64,000 bases of DNA from Fimbriiglobus ruber. Its GTDB lineage: Bacteria; Planctomycetota; Planctomycetia; Gemmatales; Gemmataceae. Location: assembly GCF_002197845.1 (NCBI RefSeq), contig NZ_NIDE01000017.1, positions 1,038,712 to 1,102,711 of the forward strand. Direction: 5' to 3'. A model generated the notes under the pieces. The model was given only the letters and a program-made list of their open reading frames with translations, made no database searches and was not told the origin of the DNA. How positions within the stretch are numbered: the stretch's first letter is position 1; every line of letters begins with the position of its first letter. Below are positions 1 to 9,400 of the stretch, piece after piece. The translations under genes and the position numbers were made by a program.

Positions 1-305
1 ACGGTTCGCCGCGGTTGCGATCGGTTGCGGCATCGAACGGACGCCGAGCAGCCTCGCGTCACGCCGTCTGCTGGTGGAAGGCGAGTTACGGAACGAACCG
101 CTCGCGGGGGCGCCGATTCATCGAACGGATGACCGTGAACGTCAGTTGCAAGGCCCAAGAGCGGAGCATCCTGACCTTTTTCTTGGACGCAATCGCTGCC
201 GCCCGAACCGGCGCCCGGTCACTTCACTCATCCCCTTCACTGGTTGAACGCTTGCCGTCATTTCCCCACGTCGAAATATTGCTATTCATTGTTGATTCGT
301 TTTGA
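1..305 (+). pseudogene. IS66-type transposase C-terminal remnant
   Basis: The plus strand from the window edge encodes a stretch that resembles the C-terminal end of IS66-family transposases: a W-x-K-x-S-x-G-T block (WWKASYGT), then RGRRFIERM, then a helical segment ending near AARTG. In intact IS66 transposases this is the tail after the catalytic core, with a final APSL-like motif. Here the frame drifts after AARTG, so the tail is degenerate. The rest of the element lies outside the window and no terminal repeat is visible. Recognition rests on motif similarity only. Its 3' end overlaps the end of the convergent gene at 286-1209. Confidence 0.5.
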
Positions 306-1209
306 ATAGATCCTCCGCCATCACTTTTCCACGACTCCTTTCTTGCAATACACCTTTTCGTTTCCACACTACATTGGTGGCAAGAAAAGACAGCGGAAAA
401 TCTTCCGTCTTGAGGTTTGGAAATTTATTTTTAAAAGCATTTGGCACGGCATCGGATAAAACTATATGTGCTTTTTGAGGAACCATTACTGGGTATACCG
501 CTGTTATTTTGTCGATTTTTAACGGAATGCCATCTTTCTTCCATTTGCCCGTTGAAAAAAACAATTCGGGCAACCGTTCGGGTGGTGATAGAATTGGTAA
601 TCCGGGTAGCTCGAAAAATGATCCGTTTATCCCACTCATGACCAAGTCCTTACCTGGAAACCGGAGTTCGCCCACGATACAATTTTCCCGCGATTCGTGA
701 TGATATACCGAAGCCCTGACCCATGTGGCTGGGCCATCTTTGGTGTCCGCGTCATCCATTTTCGTTAAAGTAAAAGTGTACCGCCCCTTTTTGGGCTTTG
801 TAGGCGCTCTCACACCAACATGACGGCCTTCAAAATCACCCACCAGATAATAGCCATTCTTGGGAGGCCGAGTGCATGCTCGATCGACTGTGTTCCACCT
901 CGTAAACATAAATCCCGGACCAAGATCAACCTGCATCTTCTCCGAGCCGGGCACAATACCGGCGTTAATCATGTTAGTAATTCCGAAGTAAAACAGCGTA
1001 TCATTTATGAACGAACTGATTGGCACTATAAAAATCCTAGGAGAATCGGGCAAATCGCTTTGTAGCAGCAAATCTCCCGAAACAGTTTGGAACGGGAAAG
1101 AATGTTCTTTATAAATTATGTCCACACCGGCCAAATGCTTCGTGGCGATTTTTTGTGCATATACGGCATTTGTTAAAATTGCCGAGGCGAGAATGGTAAC
1201 TAGATACAT
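286..1209 (-). CDS. Hypothetical secreted protein, lower GC than its neighbours
   Basis: A 307-residue protein that starts with a hydrophobic stretch (MYLVTILASAILTNAVYA) typical of a Sec signal peptide with an AxA-like cleavage site. The mature part is rich in beta-prone segments and charged residues, with no motif I recognise and no further membrane segment. GC content and third-position choice are clearly lower than in the genes on either side, which suggests transfer or relaxed selection. The gene sits between an IS66 remnant and a 54-bp perfect palindrome 27 bp upstream of its start. There is no clear Shine-Dalgarno sequence in front of the ATG. Function unknown; an exported or periplasmic protein is the most that can be inferred. 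Confidence 0.6.
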   Translation of the reverse strand: MYLVTILASAILTNAVYAQKIATKHLAGVDIIYKEHSFPFQTVSGDLLLQSDLPDSPRIFIVPISSFINDTLFYFGITNMINAGIVPGSEKMQVDLGPGFMFTRWNTVDRACTRPPKNGYYLVGDFEGRHVGVRAPTKPKKGRYTFTLTKMDDADTKDGPATWVRASVYHHESRENCIVGELRFPGKDLVMSGINGSFFELPGLPILSPPERLPELFFSTGKWKKDGIPLKIDKITAVYPVMVPQKAHIVLSDAVPNAFKNKFPNLKTEDFPLSFLATNVVWKRKGVLQERSRGKVMAEDLFKTNQQ

Positions 1210-1236
1210 AAGATCGCTTCGCTGTGTTGTTTGTAG

Positions 1237-1290
1237 TGATTAGCAAAACTCCAGGGCAGCTGATCAGCTGCCCTGGAGTTTTGCTAATCA
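1237..1290. repeat. 54-bp perfect palindrome
   Basis: Two 27-bp arms meet without a spacer at the TGATCA centred between 1263 and 1264. Every position pairs, and the symmetry stops exactly at 1237 and 1290. It lies upstream of the minus-strand gene at 286-1209. There is no U-tract of the kind expected for an intrinsic terminator. It could be a cruciform-forming element, two head-to-head transposon ends, or a regulatory site. Confidence 0.9.
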
Positions 1291-1400
1291 ATTTATTTGT
1301 CTAAACGATTGCGTTCACGTGCAATTTATTTGCCTCTCAACCTTTACCCGAACATGTCAATACCGCCCGGTTTAGCTATAACTTCTCGCCACATCTGGCG

Positions 1401-2405
1401 TCAGTCGTAGGAATCCGGCGCGGGGGCGTACAGGTCGCCGTTCGCCCCGCCCTTGTAGACGCGGCGCTGGAGCGTGTGGTTGAACGGGGTCCAGGCGGTC
1501 GAATTGTTGCGGTCTTCTTTGATCTCGCGGAGGATCATGTGCATCCGGGTATCGATCATGTCGATCCCGTGCAGCAGCATGGCTTCCGGCGTCATCGGCA
1601 CCTTGGGGCTGCCGAACTCGTGCGTCCCGTGGTGGCTCAAGACCATGTGCTTGAGGCGGACGAGCAGTTCGCGGGGGAATGCCTCCCCGGTCAGTTCCGG
1701 GACACGGGCGACTTTTTCCGTCAACATCTCGACGCCGATGGCGATGTGCCCGAGGAGCTGGCCCTCGTCCGAATAGCCGAACGCGCGGCCGTAGGTCAGC
1801 TCGCGGATCTTGCCCGCGTCGTGCAGGAAGACGCCGACAATGACCAGGTCGCGGTCGGTGCCTGGGTAAAACGGGACGAGCCGGTCGGCGATGTCCATCA
1901 TCGTGGTGACGTGTTCGAGCAGGCCACCGACGTAGGCGTGGTGCAGCTTGACGCCGGCGGGGCAGGCGGTGAACCCGCGGACGAACGTGTCGTCCATCAG
2001 GAAGCATTCGCCGAGCGCGCGGAGGTGCGGGTTGGTGAGCCGGAGGAGGTACCCGCGGAGTTTGTCGTAGAGCTTGTTGACGTCCTGCTCGGTCCGCGGC
2101 AGGAAGTCGGTCAGGTCGATCTTTTCGGTCTCGGCCCGCTCGATGTGCGTCAGGATGACCTGGAGCGACCCCTGGAAGTTCTGGACCTTGCCCTCGACCA
2201 GCAGGAAGTCCCCGCTCTCGAACGAGCGGAACAGGTTTTCCCCGGCGTTCCAGAGCCGGCCCGAGATCCCGCCGGTGCGGTCGCGGAGTTCGAGTTGGAT
2301 GTACGGGTTGCCGTTCCGGTTCGCCCGGAGTTGTTTGTCGGTTGCGAGGTACACGTCCTCGATCTGGTCTCCGTCGCGAAGCTGCTCAACGAATCGCCGG
2401 CCCAT
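1401..2405 (-). CDS. yhaM: YhaM-type 3'-5' exoribonuclease (OB fold + HD domain)
   Basis: This 334-residue protein has the YhaM architecture. Residues about 10-90 form an OB-fold nucleic-acid-binding domain with a DRTGGISGRLW segment. Residues about 150-290 form an HD phosphohydrolase domain with metal ligands visible in LKLHHAYVGG-type (LHHAY) and FLHDAGK (H195, D196) motifs, followed by the SHHG motif. Family members degrade single-stranded RNA (and DNA) 3' to 5' in the cytoplasm with divalent metal. Length is close to the usual 310-330 residues. The last residues (about 325-334) are less typical, so the exact end is less certain. It is monocistronic here; the upstream 217 bp hold no gene. 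Confidence 0.88.
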   Translation of the reverse strand: MGRRFVEQLRDGDQIEDVYLATDKQLRANRNGNPYIQLELRDRTGGISGRLWNAGENLFRSFESGDFLLVEGKVQNFQGSLQVILTHIERAETEKIDLTDFLPRTEQDVNKLYDKLRGYLLRLTNPHLRALGECFLMDDTFVRGFTACPAGVKLHHAYVGGLLEHVTTMMDIADRLVPFYPGTDRDLVIVGVFLHDAGKIRELTYGRAFGYSDEGQLLGHIAIGVEMLTEKVARVPELTGEAFPRELLVRLKHMVLSHHGTHEFGSPKVPMTPEAMLLHGIDMIDTRMHMILREIKEDRNNSTAWTPFNHTLQRRVYKGGANGDLYAPAPDSYD

Positions 2406-2575
2406 GCCGCCCTGCTTTCATCCAAGGGGAGGAAACGGTCAATTGGTGTATGGTAAGCAGTCCACCCGGACCTGCAAAGGGGCACCGGCGCGGGTGGGAC
2501 GGTAAGGTCAACGGGCGTCGAGAGTTGGTGCGGGAATGAATTGACGCGGGCGGTTCGCGGTCGCAGGGTGCGTTG

Positions 2576-2614
2576 TTGCGTGCCGCCACTTCCCGCGGCA
2601 ACGACGGCACGCAA
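2576..2614 (-). terminator. Stem-loop after the methyltransferase gene
   Basis: A 10-bp perfect stem (arms 2576-2585 and 2605-2614) with a 19-nt loop lies a few bases past the stop of the minus-strand gene at 2623. There is no T-tract after it, so intrinsic termination is doubtful. It may act as an mRNA 3'-end stabiliser. Confidence 0.3.
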
Positions 2615-2622
2615 TAGTGTGC

Positions 2623-3315
2623 CTACACCCCGCCTACGGCCGCCCGTGCGATCCGCAACATCTCGTTGCCGCCCCGCTGAAATTCATACGGCACGCGGCA
2701 GACCTCTACGACTAATCCCTTCGCGTCACATGCGTCACGAACCGCATCCAGGTACGGCGACCGCTGCCGGGACAGCGTGAGCAGCGGGAATACGCGCACT
2801 TCTTTCGCCACCCGGAGCAATTCCGCGACGGCCGCCAGGTGAAAGTCCGCGTCGAGGTGGTCCGAGTACAGAAAGAGCAAATGCGACACGAGGGCGAGGT
2901 CGAACTGGTCGTCGACGAACGGGAGACTGGGCAGCGCGGCCGTGACGTATCGGCCTTCACCCCGGCCTCGATCGAAGTCCGCGAGGAACCCCTTCATGGC
3001 TGTCAGGCGACACTGGCCGAGGTGGTCGGGGTCGCGAAATTCGGTCCAAACGAACCCGTCGCGGGCGGCTTTTACTTGCGATAGCACCGTTTCGTAACAA
3101 TCGGTCACGCGTCGGCCGATCTCGGCGGCCGAGAAGGCGCAGATCGGGTCGCAGGAAGTCACGGCGTACCCCGCGGCTGTCGCCTCCGCGTTGAAGCTCG
3201 CTGGTCCGTCGCCGCACCCGAGGATCCGCCCGGCCAAGTCGGTGTCGGACAACGCGAATATCCGCTGGTACTCATCGAACGTCCGGCCCCAGGGGATGAT
3301 CTCGTCCACTTTCAT
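2623..3315 (-). CDS. Putative SAM-dependent methyltransferase-like protein
   Basis: A 230-residue protein starting at the ATG that overlaps the stop of the upstream paiB-like gene by four bases (ATGA at 3312-3315). The reading frame extends further upstream, but that part only shadows paiB. Near residues 30-50 an LGCGDGPASFNAEATAAG segment matches the glycine-rich SAM-binding motif I of class I methyltransferases, followed by an acidic-type motif (TSCDPI). Residues about 135-160 (DDQFDLALVSHLLFLYSD) resemble motif IV. The substrate is unknown. The coupling suggests translation together with the PaiB-type flavoprotein. The gene is followed by a stem-loop. Confidence 0.7.
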   Translation of the reverse strand: MKVDEIIPWGRTFDEYQRIFALSDTDLAGRILGCGDGPASFNAEATAAGYAVTSCDPICAFSAAEIGRRVTDCYETVLSQVKAARDGFVWTEFRDPDHLGQCRLTAMKGFLADFDRGRGEGRYVTAALPSLPFVDDQFDLALVSHLLFLYSDHLDADFHLAAVAELLRVAKEVRVFPLLTLSRQRSPYLDAVRDACDAKGLVVEVCRVPYEFQRGGNEMLRIARAAVGGV

Positions 3316-3956
3316 GCTCCACCCTCTCCAGAGCCGGGAGGCGGAATAGTGGCCCGGACCATTTCGGCCGTCGCCACGGCGTCTTCGCCCCCGTGAGCCA
3401 GCAACCCGCGCACGACCTTCTCTCGCCGCTCGGCCGGGTGGTTCTGATTCATCTTCCACTTGCCTTCGAGCCGGTTGACGACCATCCGAAAGCCGACGAT
3501 CGCACCCAGCAGCCGATCGACATATAGGCTGTCCGCGTCGAGCGTCCACGGCCGGGCCTCGGCCGACTCGTAGGTCCGCACGGTCCGCGCAACGATCTCC
3601 AAAAGCGCCGCCCGATCCTCGATCACCTCGACCCGGCCGTAGGCATGAACGGCGGCGTAATTCCACGTCGGTACGGTGTCCACGGCCTCGTACCACGTCG
3701 GCGAGATGTAGGCGTGCGGGCCCGAGAAGACGGCCAGGACCGACTGCCCAGTAATCTCCACCCATTGCGGGTTGGCGCGGGCGAAGTGCCCGATCAATGT
3801 ACCGTGCGGTCCGGCATCGCGATCGAGGAGAATCGGTATGTGCGTGGCGAAGGGCTCGCCCCCGACTTGCGAGACGACGAGGCCGAAGCTGTGCTGCTCA
3901 ATGAATGAGTGGAGCTTTCTGGGGTCTGCTTCGGCGAACGCGGAGGGAATGAACAT
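3312..3956 (-). CDS. paiB: FMN-binding PaiB-type regulator
   Basis: A 214-residue protein of the PaiB family (FMN-binding split-barrel fold). Characteristic blocks are visible: an N-terminal FIPSAFAE start, ATHIPILLD, the VPTWNYAAVHAYG motif near residue 95, and KWKMNQNH near residue 170 followed by the C-terminal helix. In Bacillus PaiB is described as a negative regulator of sporulation and protease genes. In most bacteria the family is annotated as a putative FMN-binding transcriptional regulator, and true DNA binding is uncertain. The stop overlaps the next start (ATGA), so it forms a two-gene operon with the methyltransferase-like gene. The length is normal for the family. Confidence 0.88.
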   Translation of the reverse strand: MFIPSAFAEADPRKLHSFIEQHSFGLVVSQVGGEPFATHIPILLDRDAGPHGTLIGHFARANPQWVEITGQSVLAVFSGPHAYISPTWYEAVDTVPTWNYAAVHAYGRVEVIEDRAALLEIVARTVRTYESAEARPWTLDADSLYVDRLLGAIVGFRMVVNRLEGKWKMNQNHPAERREKVVRGLLAHGGEDAVATAEMVRATIPPPGSGEGGA

Positions 3957-4019
3957 CGTGTAGCGTACTCGGACGGACGGACCGGTATACAGATGAGAGG
4001 GACCGCCCGGCCGCGGGGT

Positions 4020-4235
4020 TCACGCCTTCGGCTTGCCGTTCTCGTCCAACCCGTAGCGGGCGAAGATCTGCTCGGGCGTGATCCACACGACTTGGCCATC
4101 TCCCCATTCGCAGACGGACCGCCCCATCCGCGCGTGTTCGAGAATGGCACTCCGGTTGGCTCGCTCGTGCGCGGCGTCAATGGCGGGATGCATGGCTGCT
4201 ATTTCTGCCAACCGGCTTTTCGTAGTTTCAGTCAC
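4020..4235 (-). CDS. Small protein coupled to the zeta-type kinase
   Basis: About 71 residues, chosen from a GTG at 4235 because a GGAG box sits 8 bases upstream and the GTG overlaps the kinase stop region (stop at 4228-4230). An ATG further upstream at 4280 would give 86 residues but buries more sequence inside the kinase gene. The protein has a helical, charged N-terminal half (about residues 1-40) and a C-terminal half with GDGQVVWITPEQIFARYG. No domain recognised. The tight coupling with a zeta-type kinase makes a toxin-antitoxin or chaperone-like partner plausible, although in most zeta systems the antitoxin gene comes first. Confidence 0.6.
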   Translation of the reverse strand: MTETTKSRLAEIAAMHPAIDAAHERANRSAILEHARMGRSVCEWGDGQVVWITPEQIFARYGLDENGKPKA

Positions 4236-4806
4236 GTCGACAACTCCGTTGGAACGCATGCCACACTGTTTCATCGACAATCAACTCTTCGTCGATCGAG
4301 CCGAACGCGATCAGACGCCGCGAACCGTGGGTGTTATCGTACACTTCCCACAGGTCTGCAAGGGGACGGTACAAGTCGAAGAAATTCTGCACGCTCCGCG
4401 AGTACCGCTGACGGATTGTATCATCGGGTACAAAGTGACCGCCTGATTGAACCCGTTCCGCGACCCGTGCGATCGCCAGTTCCGGAGCCCATAGCCAGTA
4501 GTAATACAAGTATACCTCGTACCCGGCGGCCCGCAACGACGCCAGCCACCCTGCGTACGTCCGGGCGGCCAACGTCGTCTCGAACGCGAAGTCCTCGCGC
4601 CGGGCGGCCAGGTCGTGCAGCTGGGCCAACATGATCCGGCCCGCGCGGACGGCCTGGCCCTCCGGGTTCAGGCCGTTCAGCCCGCGGGCGATCACGTCCG
4701 CGTTGACGAACGTCGGAATCCGGAGAGTGTCGGCGAGCAACTCCCGGGATGCCGTGGTTTTTCCGGCACCATTGATTCCGGCCAGAACGACGACTCGTGG
4801 TGGCAT
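4228..4806 (-). CDS. Zeta-toxin-family P-loop kinase
   Basis: A 192-residue P-loop protein. The Walker A motif GINGAGKTT lies at residues 9-17, and FVNADVIARGLN near residue 33 is the conserved N-A-D-x-I-A block of zeta-like kinases (COG4185). FAFETTLAARTY (residues about 73-84) fits the substrate-binding region that follows. Zeta toxins phosphorylate UDP-N-acetylglucosamine, while many chromosomal COG4185 members are of unknown target. The gene starts four bases after the stop of the RmlC-like gene and overlaps the small gene that follows, so it may belong to one transcript. Length matches chromosomal zeta-like kinases. Confidence 0.8.
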   Translation of the reverse strand: MPPRVVVLAGINGAGKTTASRELLADTLRIPTFVNADVIARGLNGLNPEGQAVRAGRIMLAQLHDLAARREDFAFETTLAARTYAGWLASLRAAGYEVYLYYYWLWAPELAIARVAERVQSGGHFVPDDTIRQRYSRSVQNFFDLYRPLADLWEVYDNTHGSRRLIAFGSIDEELIVDETVWHAFQRSCRRD

Positions 4807-4810
4807 GGCG

Positions 4811-5305
4811 TTACTCGACCTTGTAGGGCGTGTTCGGGTCTTTCTCGTGCCGGATCTCGTCCACTGGGTCTTGTTTTAGCCACCCGGCGTAGAGCCGGTT
4901 CGCGCCGTTGAACACCCAGCCGTCCTTGTCCCCCACGTTCTTGTACGCGTGGACCACCCCGGCCGGAACGATCAGCGCGTACGGCCCGGCCTCGCCCGCT
5001 TCCTTCACTTCCTTCGCCCCGAACGTGGGCGAATCCTTCCGCGCGTCCCACAGGTAGACGCGGAACGTGGACGGGCCGATGAAGCAAAAATAGTCGGCCT
5101 GGTCGACGTGTTCGTGCGGCCCCCGGACCACGCCCGGCTTGGTCATCGACACGTAGGCCATTTGCGGGTGGAAGTTCGGGTCGATCAGGTCGTTCCGGAA
5201 CAGCTCCGCCAGCCACCCGCGCTGGTCGTTGAAGAACTTGATCGGAATCCACTTGATGTCGTGGATCGGCGACGGGTCGGCGAACTTCGGGAGCTGGACG
5301 TTCAT
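4811..5305 (-). CDS. dTDP-4-dehydrorhamnose 3,5-epimerase-like (RmlC) protein
   Basis: A 164-residue single-domain cupin. It shows the RmlC signature: a D-x-R-G-W-L-x-E-L-F block near residues 27-37 and VVRGPHEHVDQADYFCFIG near residues 60-78 with the cupin histidines, followed by AGVVHAYKN near residue 115. RmlC catalyses the double epimerisation of dTDP-4-keto-6-deoxyglucose in rhamnose synthesis. No other rml genes are adjacent, so the precise sugar nucleotide is not fixed by context. The protein is slightly shorter than classic RmlC (about 180 residues), consistent with the broad epimerase family. It is the first gene of a minus-strand run with the zeta-type kinase 4 bp downstream. Confidence 0.75.
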   Translation of the reverse strand: MNVQLPKFADPSPIHDIKWIPIKFFNDQRGWLAELFRNDLIDPNFHPQMAYVSMTKPGVVRGPHEHVDQADYFCFIGPSTFRVYLWDARKDSPTFGAKEVKEAGEAGPYALIVPAGVVHAYKNVGDKDGWVFNGANRLYAGWLKQDPVDEIRHEKDPNTPYKVE

Positions 5306-5493
5306 GGACGGCCCCTGGAATCAGGCGGACAAACACCGGGGGGAATTCTCGGGTTCTCACAACGCGGCGTCAACCGCGACCGCGGCGGGCGGTCGCCCCG
5401 GCCCGTCGCCCCGATTCCCGATATACTTGTCCATCGCCGGGTTGGTGCCGCAATGGGCCCGGGATCCAGCCGGGGGGTTGGGGAAAGAAGCCT

Positions 5494-6198
5494 GTGAAAA
5501 TTCGGAACAAACGGCTGATCGCCGCGGCCGGGTGGCTCGGCTCGAAAACGATTCTGGGTCTGCTGAGTACACTCCGATTTGAACTCCGGCACGAAAGCAA
5601 AGTCGTCGGCCCAGTCGACGTCCTTCCCCCGGAAACCCGGTACATCTACCTGTTTTGGCACGAAAACCTGCTCCTTCCCCACATCGCCTTCGGTCACCCG
5701 TCCCTATCCGTTCTCATCAGTAAGCATGCGGACGGGCAACTCCTGTCATCGCTGATCCGGGCGGTCGGCATGGGGACCGTGTTCGGCTCGACCAATCGCG
5801 GCGGCGTGGAAGCGGTGAAGGGACTGGTGAACGGGACGTCCGGGACCAGGCACCTGGTCATCACCCCGGATGGCCCCCGCGGCCCCCGGCGGCAGGTACA
5901 GGCGGGCGTCGTGTACATCGCCTCGCGGACCGGTATGGAGATCGTCCCGGTCGGGATCGGGTACGACCGGCCGTGGCGGGCCGGGAGTTGGGACCGGTTC
6001 GCGATCCCCCGCCCCGGCTCCCGCGCGCGGATGGTGACCGCCGGGTCGATCGCTGTCCCGGCCGGGCTCCGGAGCGCGCAACTCGAGCCGTATCGGGTGA
6101 TGGTCCAGGCCGAGATGGACCGGCTCGCCACGGTCGCCGAGCGGTGGGCCGAGACGAATCGGTACAACGCGCCGGAGGCGAGCGAAGTAAAAAGTTAA
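5494..6198 (+). CDS. DUF374-type lysophospholipid acyltransferase
   Basis: A 234-residue protein of the DUF374/LPLAT family. The conserved F-W-H-E block (FWHENLLLPH, about residues 54-63) replaces the usual HxxxxD acyltransferase motif. It is followed by SKHADGQLLS, FGSTNRGGVEA and TPDGPRGPRR, all typical of the family. The N-terminus is moderately hydrophobic and probably membrane-associated. Related proteins acylate lipid A or phospholipid precursors; the acceptor here is unknown. The GTG start is supported by the purine-rich GGGGAAAGAAG just upstream. It is divergent from the RmlC-like gene, and the 188 bp between them should hold both promoters. Confidence 0.83.
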   Translation: MKIRNKRLIAAAGWLGSKTILGLLSTLRFELRHESKVVGPVDVLPPETRYIYLFWHENLLLPHIAFGHPSLSVLISKHADGQLLSSLIRAVGMGTVFGSTNRGGVEAVKGLVNGTSGTRHLVITPDGPRGPRRQVQAGVVYIASRTGMEIVPVGIGYDRPWRAGSWDRFAIPRPGSRARMVTAGSIAVPAGLRSAQLEPYRVMVQAEMDRLATVAERWAETNRYNAPEASEVKS

Positions 6199-6483
6199 CG
6201 AGGTAACGAGCCAGGTTGCCGGGCGACGTATGAAGTTAGATTCCGGTCAATCGAACGCGAACGGGACGCAAAAGAGCAAAGAGCTTACTGGCAAAGGGGC
6301 TCGCTACGGTGCATACTGTCTTCGAGAAATTCGGGTTGCCCGCGTGTCGAACTCCCTGATTACGCGCTGTTCGCCCCAAACTTCTAGCCCACCTCTCCGG
6401 GCTCGTGTTCTGAAATCCGTGGCTCCCACTCCCGATACCCCGGGATTTTCAGGAAGCCGCTCCGGATAAACTGGAGGTGATCC

Positions 6484-9400
6484 TTGCGTACCTCACGCAC
6501 TCAACTGCTGGCGCCCCCACATGCCGGGGTCATTCATGCCACGTGTATACCCTTCGTAATCTGCCTGTTGCTGCTCGGCACGAGTACGCGGCAGGTGTCG
6601 GCGGCCGAACTCGACCTGCCCTACAAGGTCGGCGTCGGCAAAGTCGACATCACGCCTGCCCACCCGATCCGGCTGAACGGGTTCGGCTTCCGTCGCACCG
6701 AATCGGCCGGTACTTACCAGAAGATCTGGGTGCGGGCACTGGCCATCAAGCCGGCCGACCAGCCGCCGGTCGTTCTGCTGACGGTCGACGTACTCGGCAT
6801 CCCGGCCGACGTGTACGGGGAACTCGTCCGCCGGTTGGGGAAGGACGGCCTGAGCCGGGAGCGGCTCATGATCGCTGCCACGCACACGCACACCGGACCA
6901 ATGCTCACCGGGGCGAACCCGACCCTTTTCGGCATGCCGATCGCGAAGGACCAGCAGCAGCACATCGACCAGTACACGGCCGTTTTCGTGAACAAGCTCG
7001 AAGAGGCCGCCCGCGCCGCGCTCAAAGACCTGCGCCCGGCGCGGCTGGAGTGGGGCGTCGGGTCGGTGGGGTTCGCGATGAACCGGCGGACCAAGGGCGG
7101 CGTGGTCGACCACGACTTGCCGCTGCTCGTCGTTCGCGGCGCCGACAAGGAAATTCGGGCCGTCTACCTGAACTACGCTTGCCACGCCGTCACCCTCTCC
7201 GAGAACAAGATCGGTGGGGACTGGCCCGGGTATGCCGGGGCCGCTCTCGAAGACGCACTTCCCGGGGCGACAGCCCTCGTCGCGGTCGGCTGCGGGGCGG
7301 ACCAGAATCCCAATTCGGGCGTGACCGGCGCCAAGGAGGACGTGGCCGCCGCGCAGGGCCGCACGGTCGGGGCCGAGGTGCGCCGCCTTGTCGCCAGCCC
7401 GCTGACTGAAGTCCGCGGCCCGATCACCACCCGACTCACGACCCTCGACCTCCCGCTCGCGGCCTTGCCCACCCGCGCCGAGTGGGAGCGCCGGGCCCAG
7501 AAGACCGACTACCTCGGCAACCACGCCCGCGTCAATCTGGCCCGGCTCGACCGTGGCGAGAAACTGTCGACTTCGATCTCGTACCCCGTCCAGACGTGGG
7601 CATTCGGTGACTCGCTGGCCATGGTCCACCTGGCCGGCGAGGTGGTCGTCGATTATTCCCGCCGGCTCAAGGCCGAACTCGATGGCCGTCGCGTCTGGAC
7701 GACCGCTTACGCGAACGCCGCCCCGTGCTACATCCCGAGCGAGCGCGTCCTCAAGGAAGGCGGGTACGAGGGCGGCGGCGCAATGTGGGCTTACGACCAG
7801 CCCGCGCCCTTCGCACCCGGCCTGGAAGACAAGATCGTCGCGGCCGTAACGGGCCAGATCGGAAAGACCTTCGCGGCCACGTTTAACGCCAACAAGACCG
7901 GCGGCACCCGCCCGCTCTCCCCGCACCAGTCGCTCGCGCTCATGCGGTCGCGGCCCGGCACGCGGGTCGAACTGGTCGCGGGCGAACCGCTCGTCGCCGA
8001 CCCGGTCGCCCTCGCGTTCGGGCCGGACGGGAAGGTCTGGGTTGCCGAGATGGGCGACTACCCGAGCGGCCGTACTGACGGCCAGTTCGACCCGGGCGGC
8101 CGCGTCGTCGTACTCCAAGATCGCGACGGCGACGGCACGCTGGACACCTCGACCGTCTTCCTCGACAAGCTCCCGTTCCCCACCGGCCTGCTGCCGTGGC
8201 GTAATGGCGTGTTGGTCTGCGCCGCCCCGGACATCCTTTACGCCGAAGACACCGACGGCGACGGCAAAGCCGACAAGGTCACGAAGCTCTACTCCGGCTT
8301 CGGCACGCAAAACTACCAGGCGCGCGTGAACAGCCTCCAGTATGGGTTGGACGGCTGGGTCTACGGCTCGTGCGGCCTGTTCGGCGGGAACATCCTCTGC
8401 CACCGTACCGGCAAGACGGTCGCACTCGGCGACCGCGACTTCCGCATCAAGCCCGATACCGGCGATCTCGAACCCGTCACCGGCCGGACCCAACAGGGCC
8501 GCGTCCGCGACGACCAGGGGAACTGGTTCGGCTGCGACAACGGCACACTGATCCGCCACTACGCGATGGACGACCACTACCTCCGCCGGAACCCGGCCGT
8601 GGCCTTTCCCAACGGCAGCGTCGGCATCCTCGACGGCGACCCGCGACACCTGTTCCCGCTGAAGGCCGACGCCCAGCGGTTCGCCCTGTCCGGGCCGCCG
8701 GACACCGTGACCGCCGCGTGCGGCGTCGGGATCTACCGCGACGACCTGCTCGGGCCGGGCTTCGCCGGCAACTCCTTCACCTGCGAGCCGGTCAACCTGC
8801 TCGTCCACCGACGGCAACTGCACCCTCACGGAACCACGTTCACCGCCTCCCGCGCGGCCGACGAGACGGCGGGCGAATTCCTCGCTTCGACCGACCCGTG
8901 GTTCCGCCCGGTCCACGCCGTCACCGGGCCGGACGGCGGCATCTGGGTGGCGGCCATGTACCGCTTCCTCATCGAACACCCCCGTTGGGTGCCGCCCGCC
9001 GAGTTGGCGAAGATCGACCCGCGGGCCGGAGCCGGCCTGGGCCGGATCTACCGCGTCTGCCCGGAGGGCCGACCCCTCCGCCGGTGGGAGCGGCTCGACA
9101 AGTTCGACACGGCCGGGTTGGTCGAAGCGCTGGACAGCCCGAACGGCTGGCAGCGCGACGCCGCGATGATGCAACTCGTCTGGAAGGCCGACCCAAAGTC
9201 GGTTCCCGGACTCGAAAAGCTCCTGACCGGCTCCCCTCATCCGCTCGCCCGGCTCCAGGCTCTTTGCACGCTGGACCAACTCGGCCGCCTGACGCCCGCC
9301 ACTATCACAGCCGTGCTGGGCGACAAAGATCCTGCCGTTCGCCGGCACGCGGTCCGCACGGCGGAAGCGCGCTTCGCGGACGATCGTTCCCTGGCCCCCG

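Noticed and set aside
1476-2456. Plus-strand open frame opposite the YhaM gene
   Set aside because: It mirrors the conserved exoribonuclease and its composition is that of a shadow frame.
3316-3765. Upstream extension of the methyltransferase-like frame
   Set aside because: It runs inside the paiB-like gene in another frame; the ATGA overlap at 3312-3315 gives the better start.
6230-6469. Short plus-strand frame between the acyltransferase and the giant fusion gene
   Set aside because: No start signal and no coding-like codon pattern; it ends right before the real ribosome site of the next gene.
6493-9348. Long minus-strand open frame (951 codons) opposite the giant fusion gene
   Set aside because: It is antisense to conserved domains and arises from GC-rich codon structure. 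No motif and no ribosome site.
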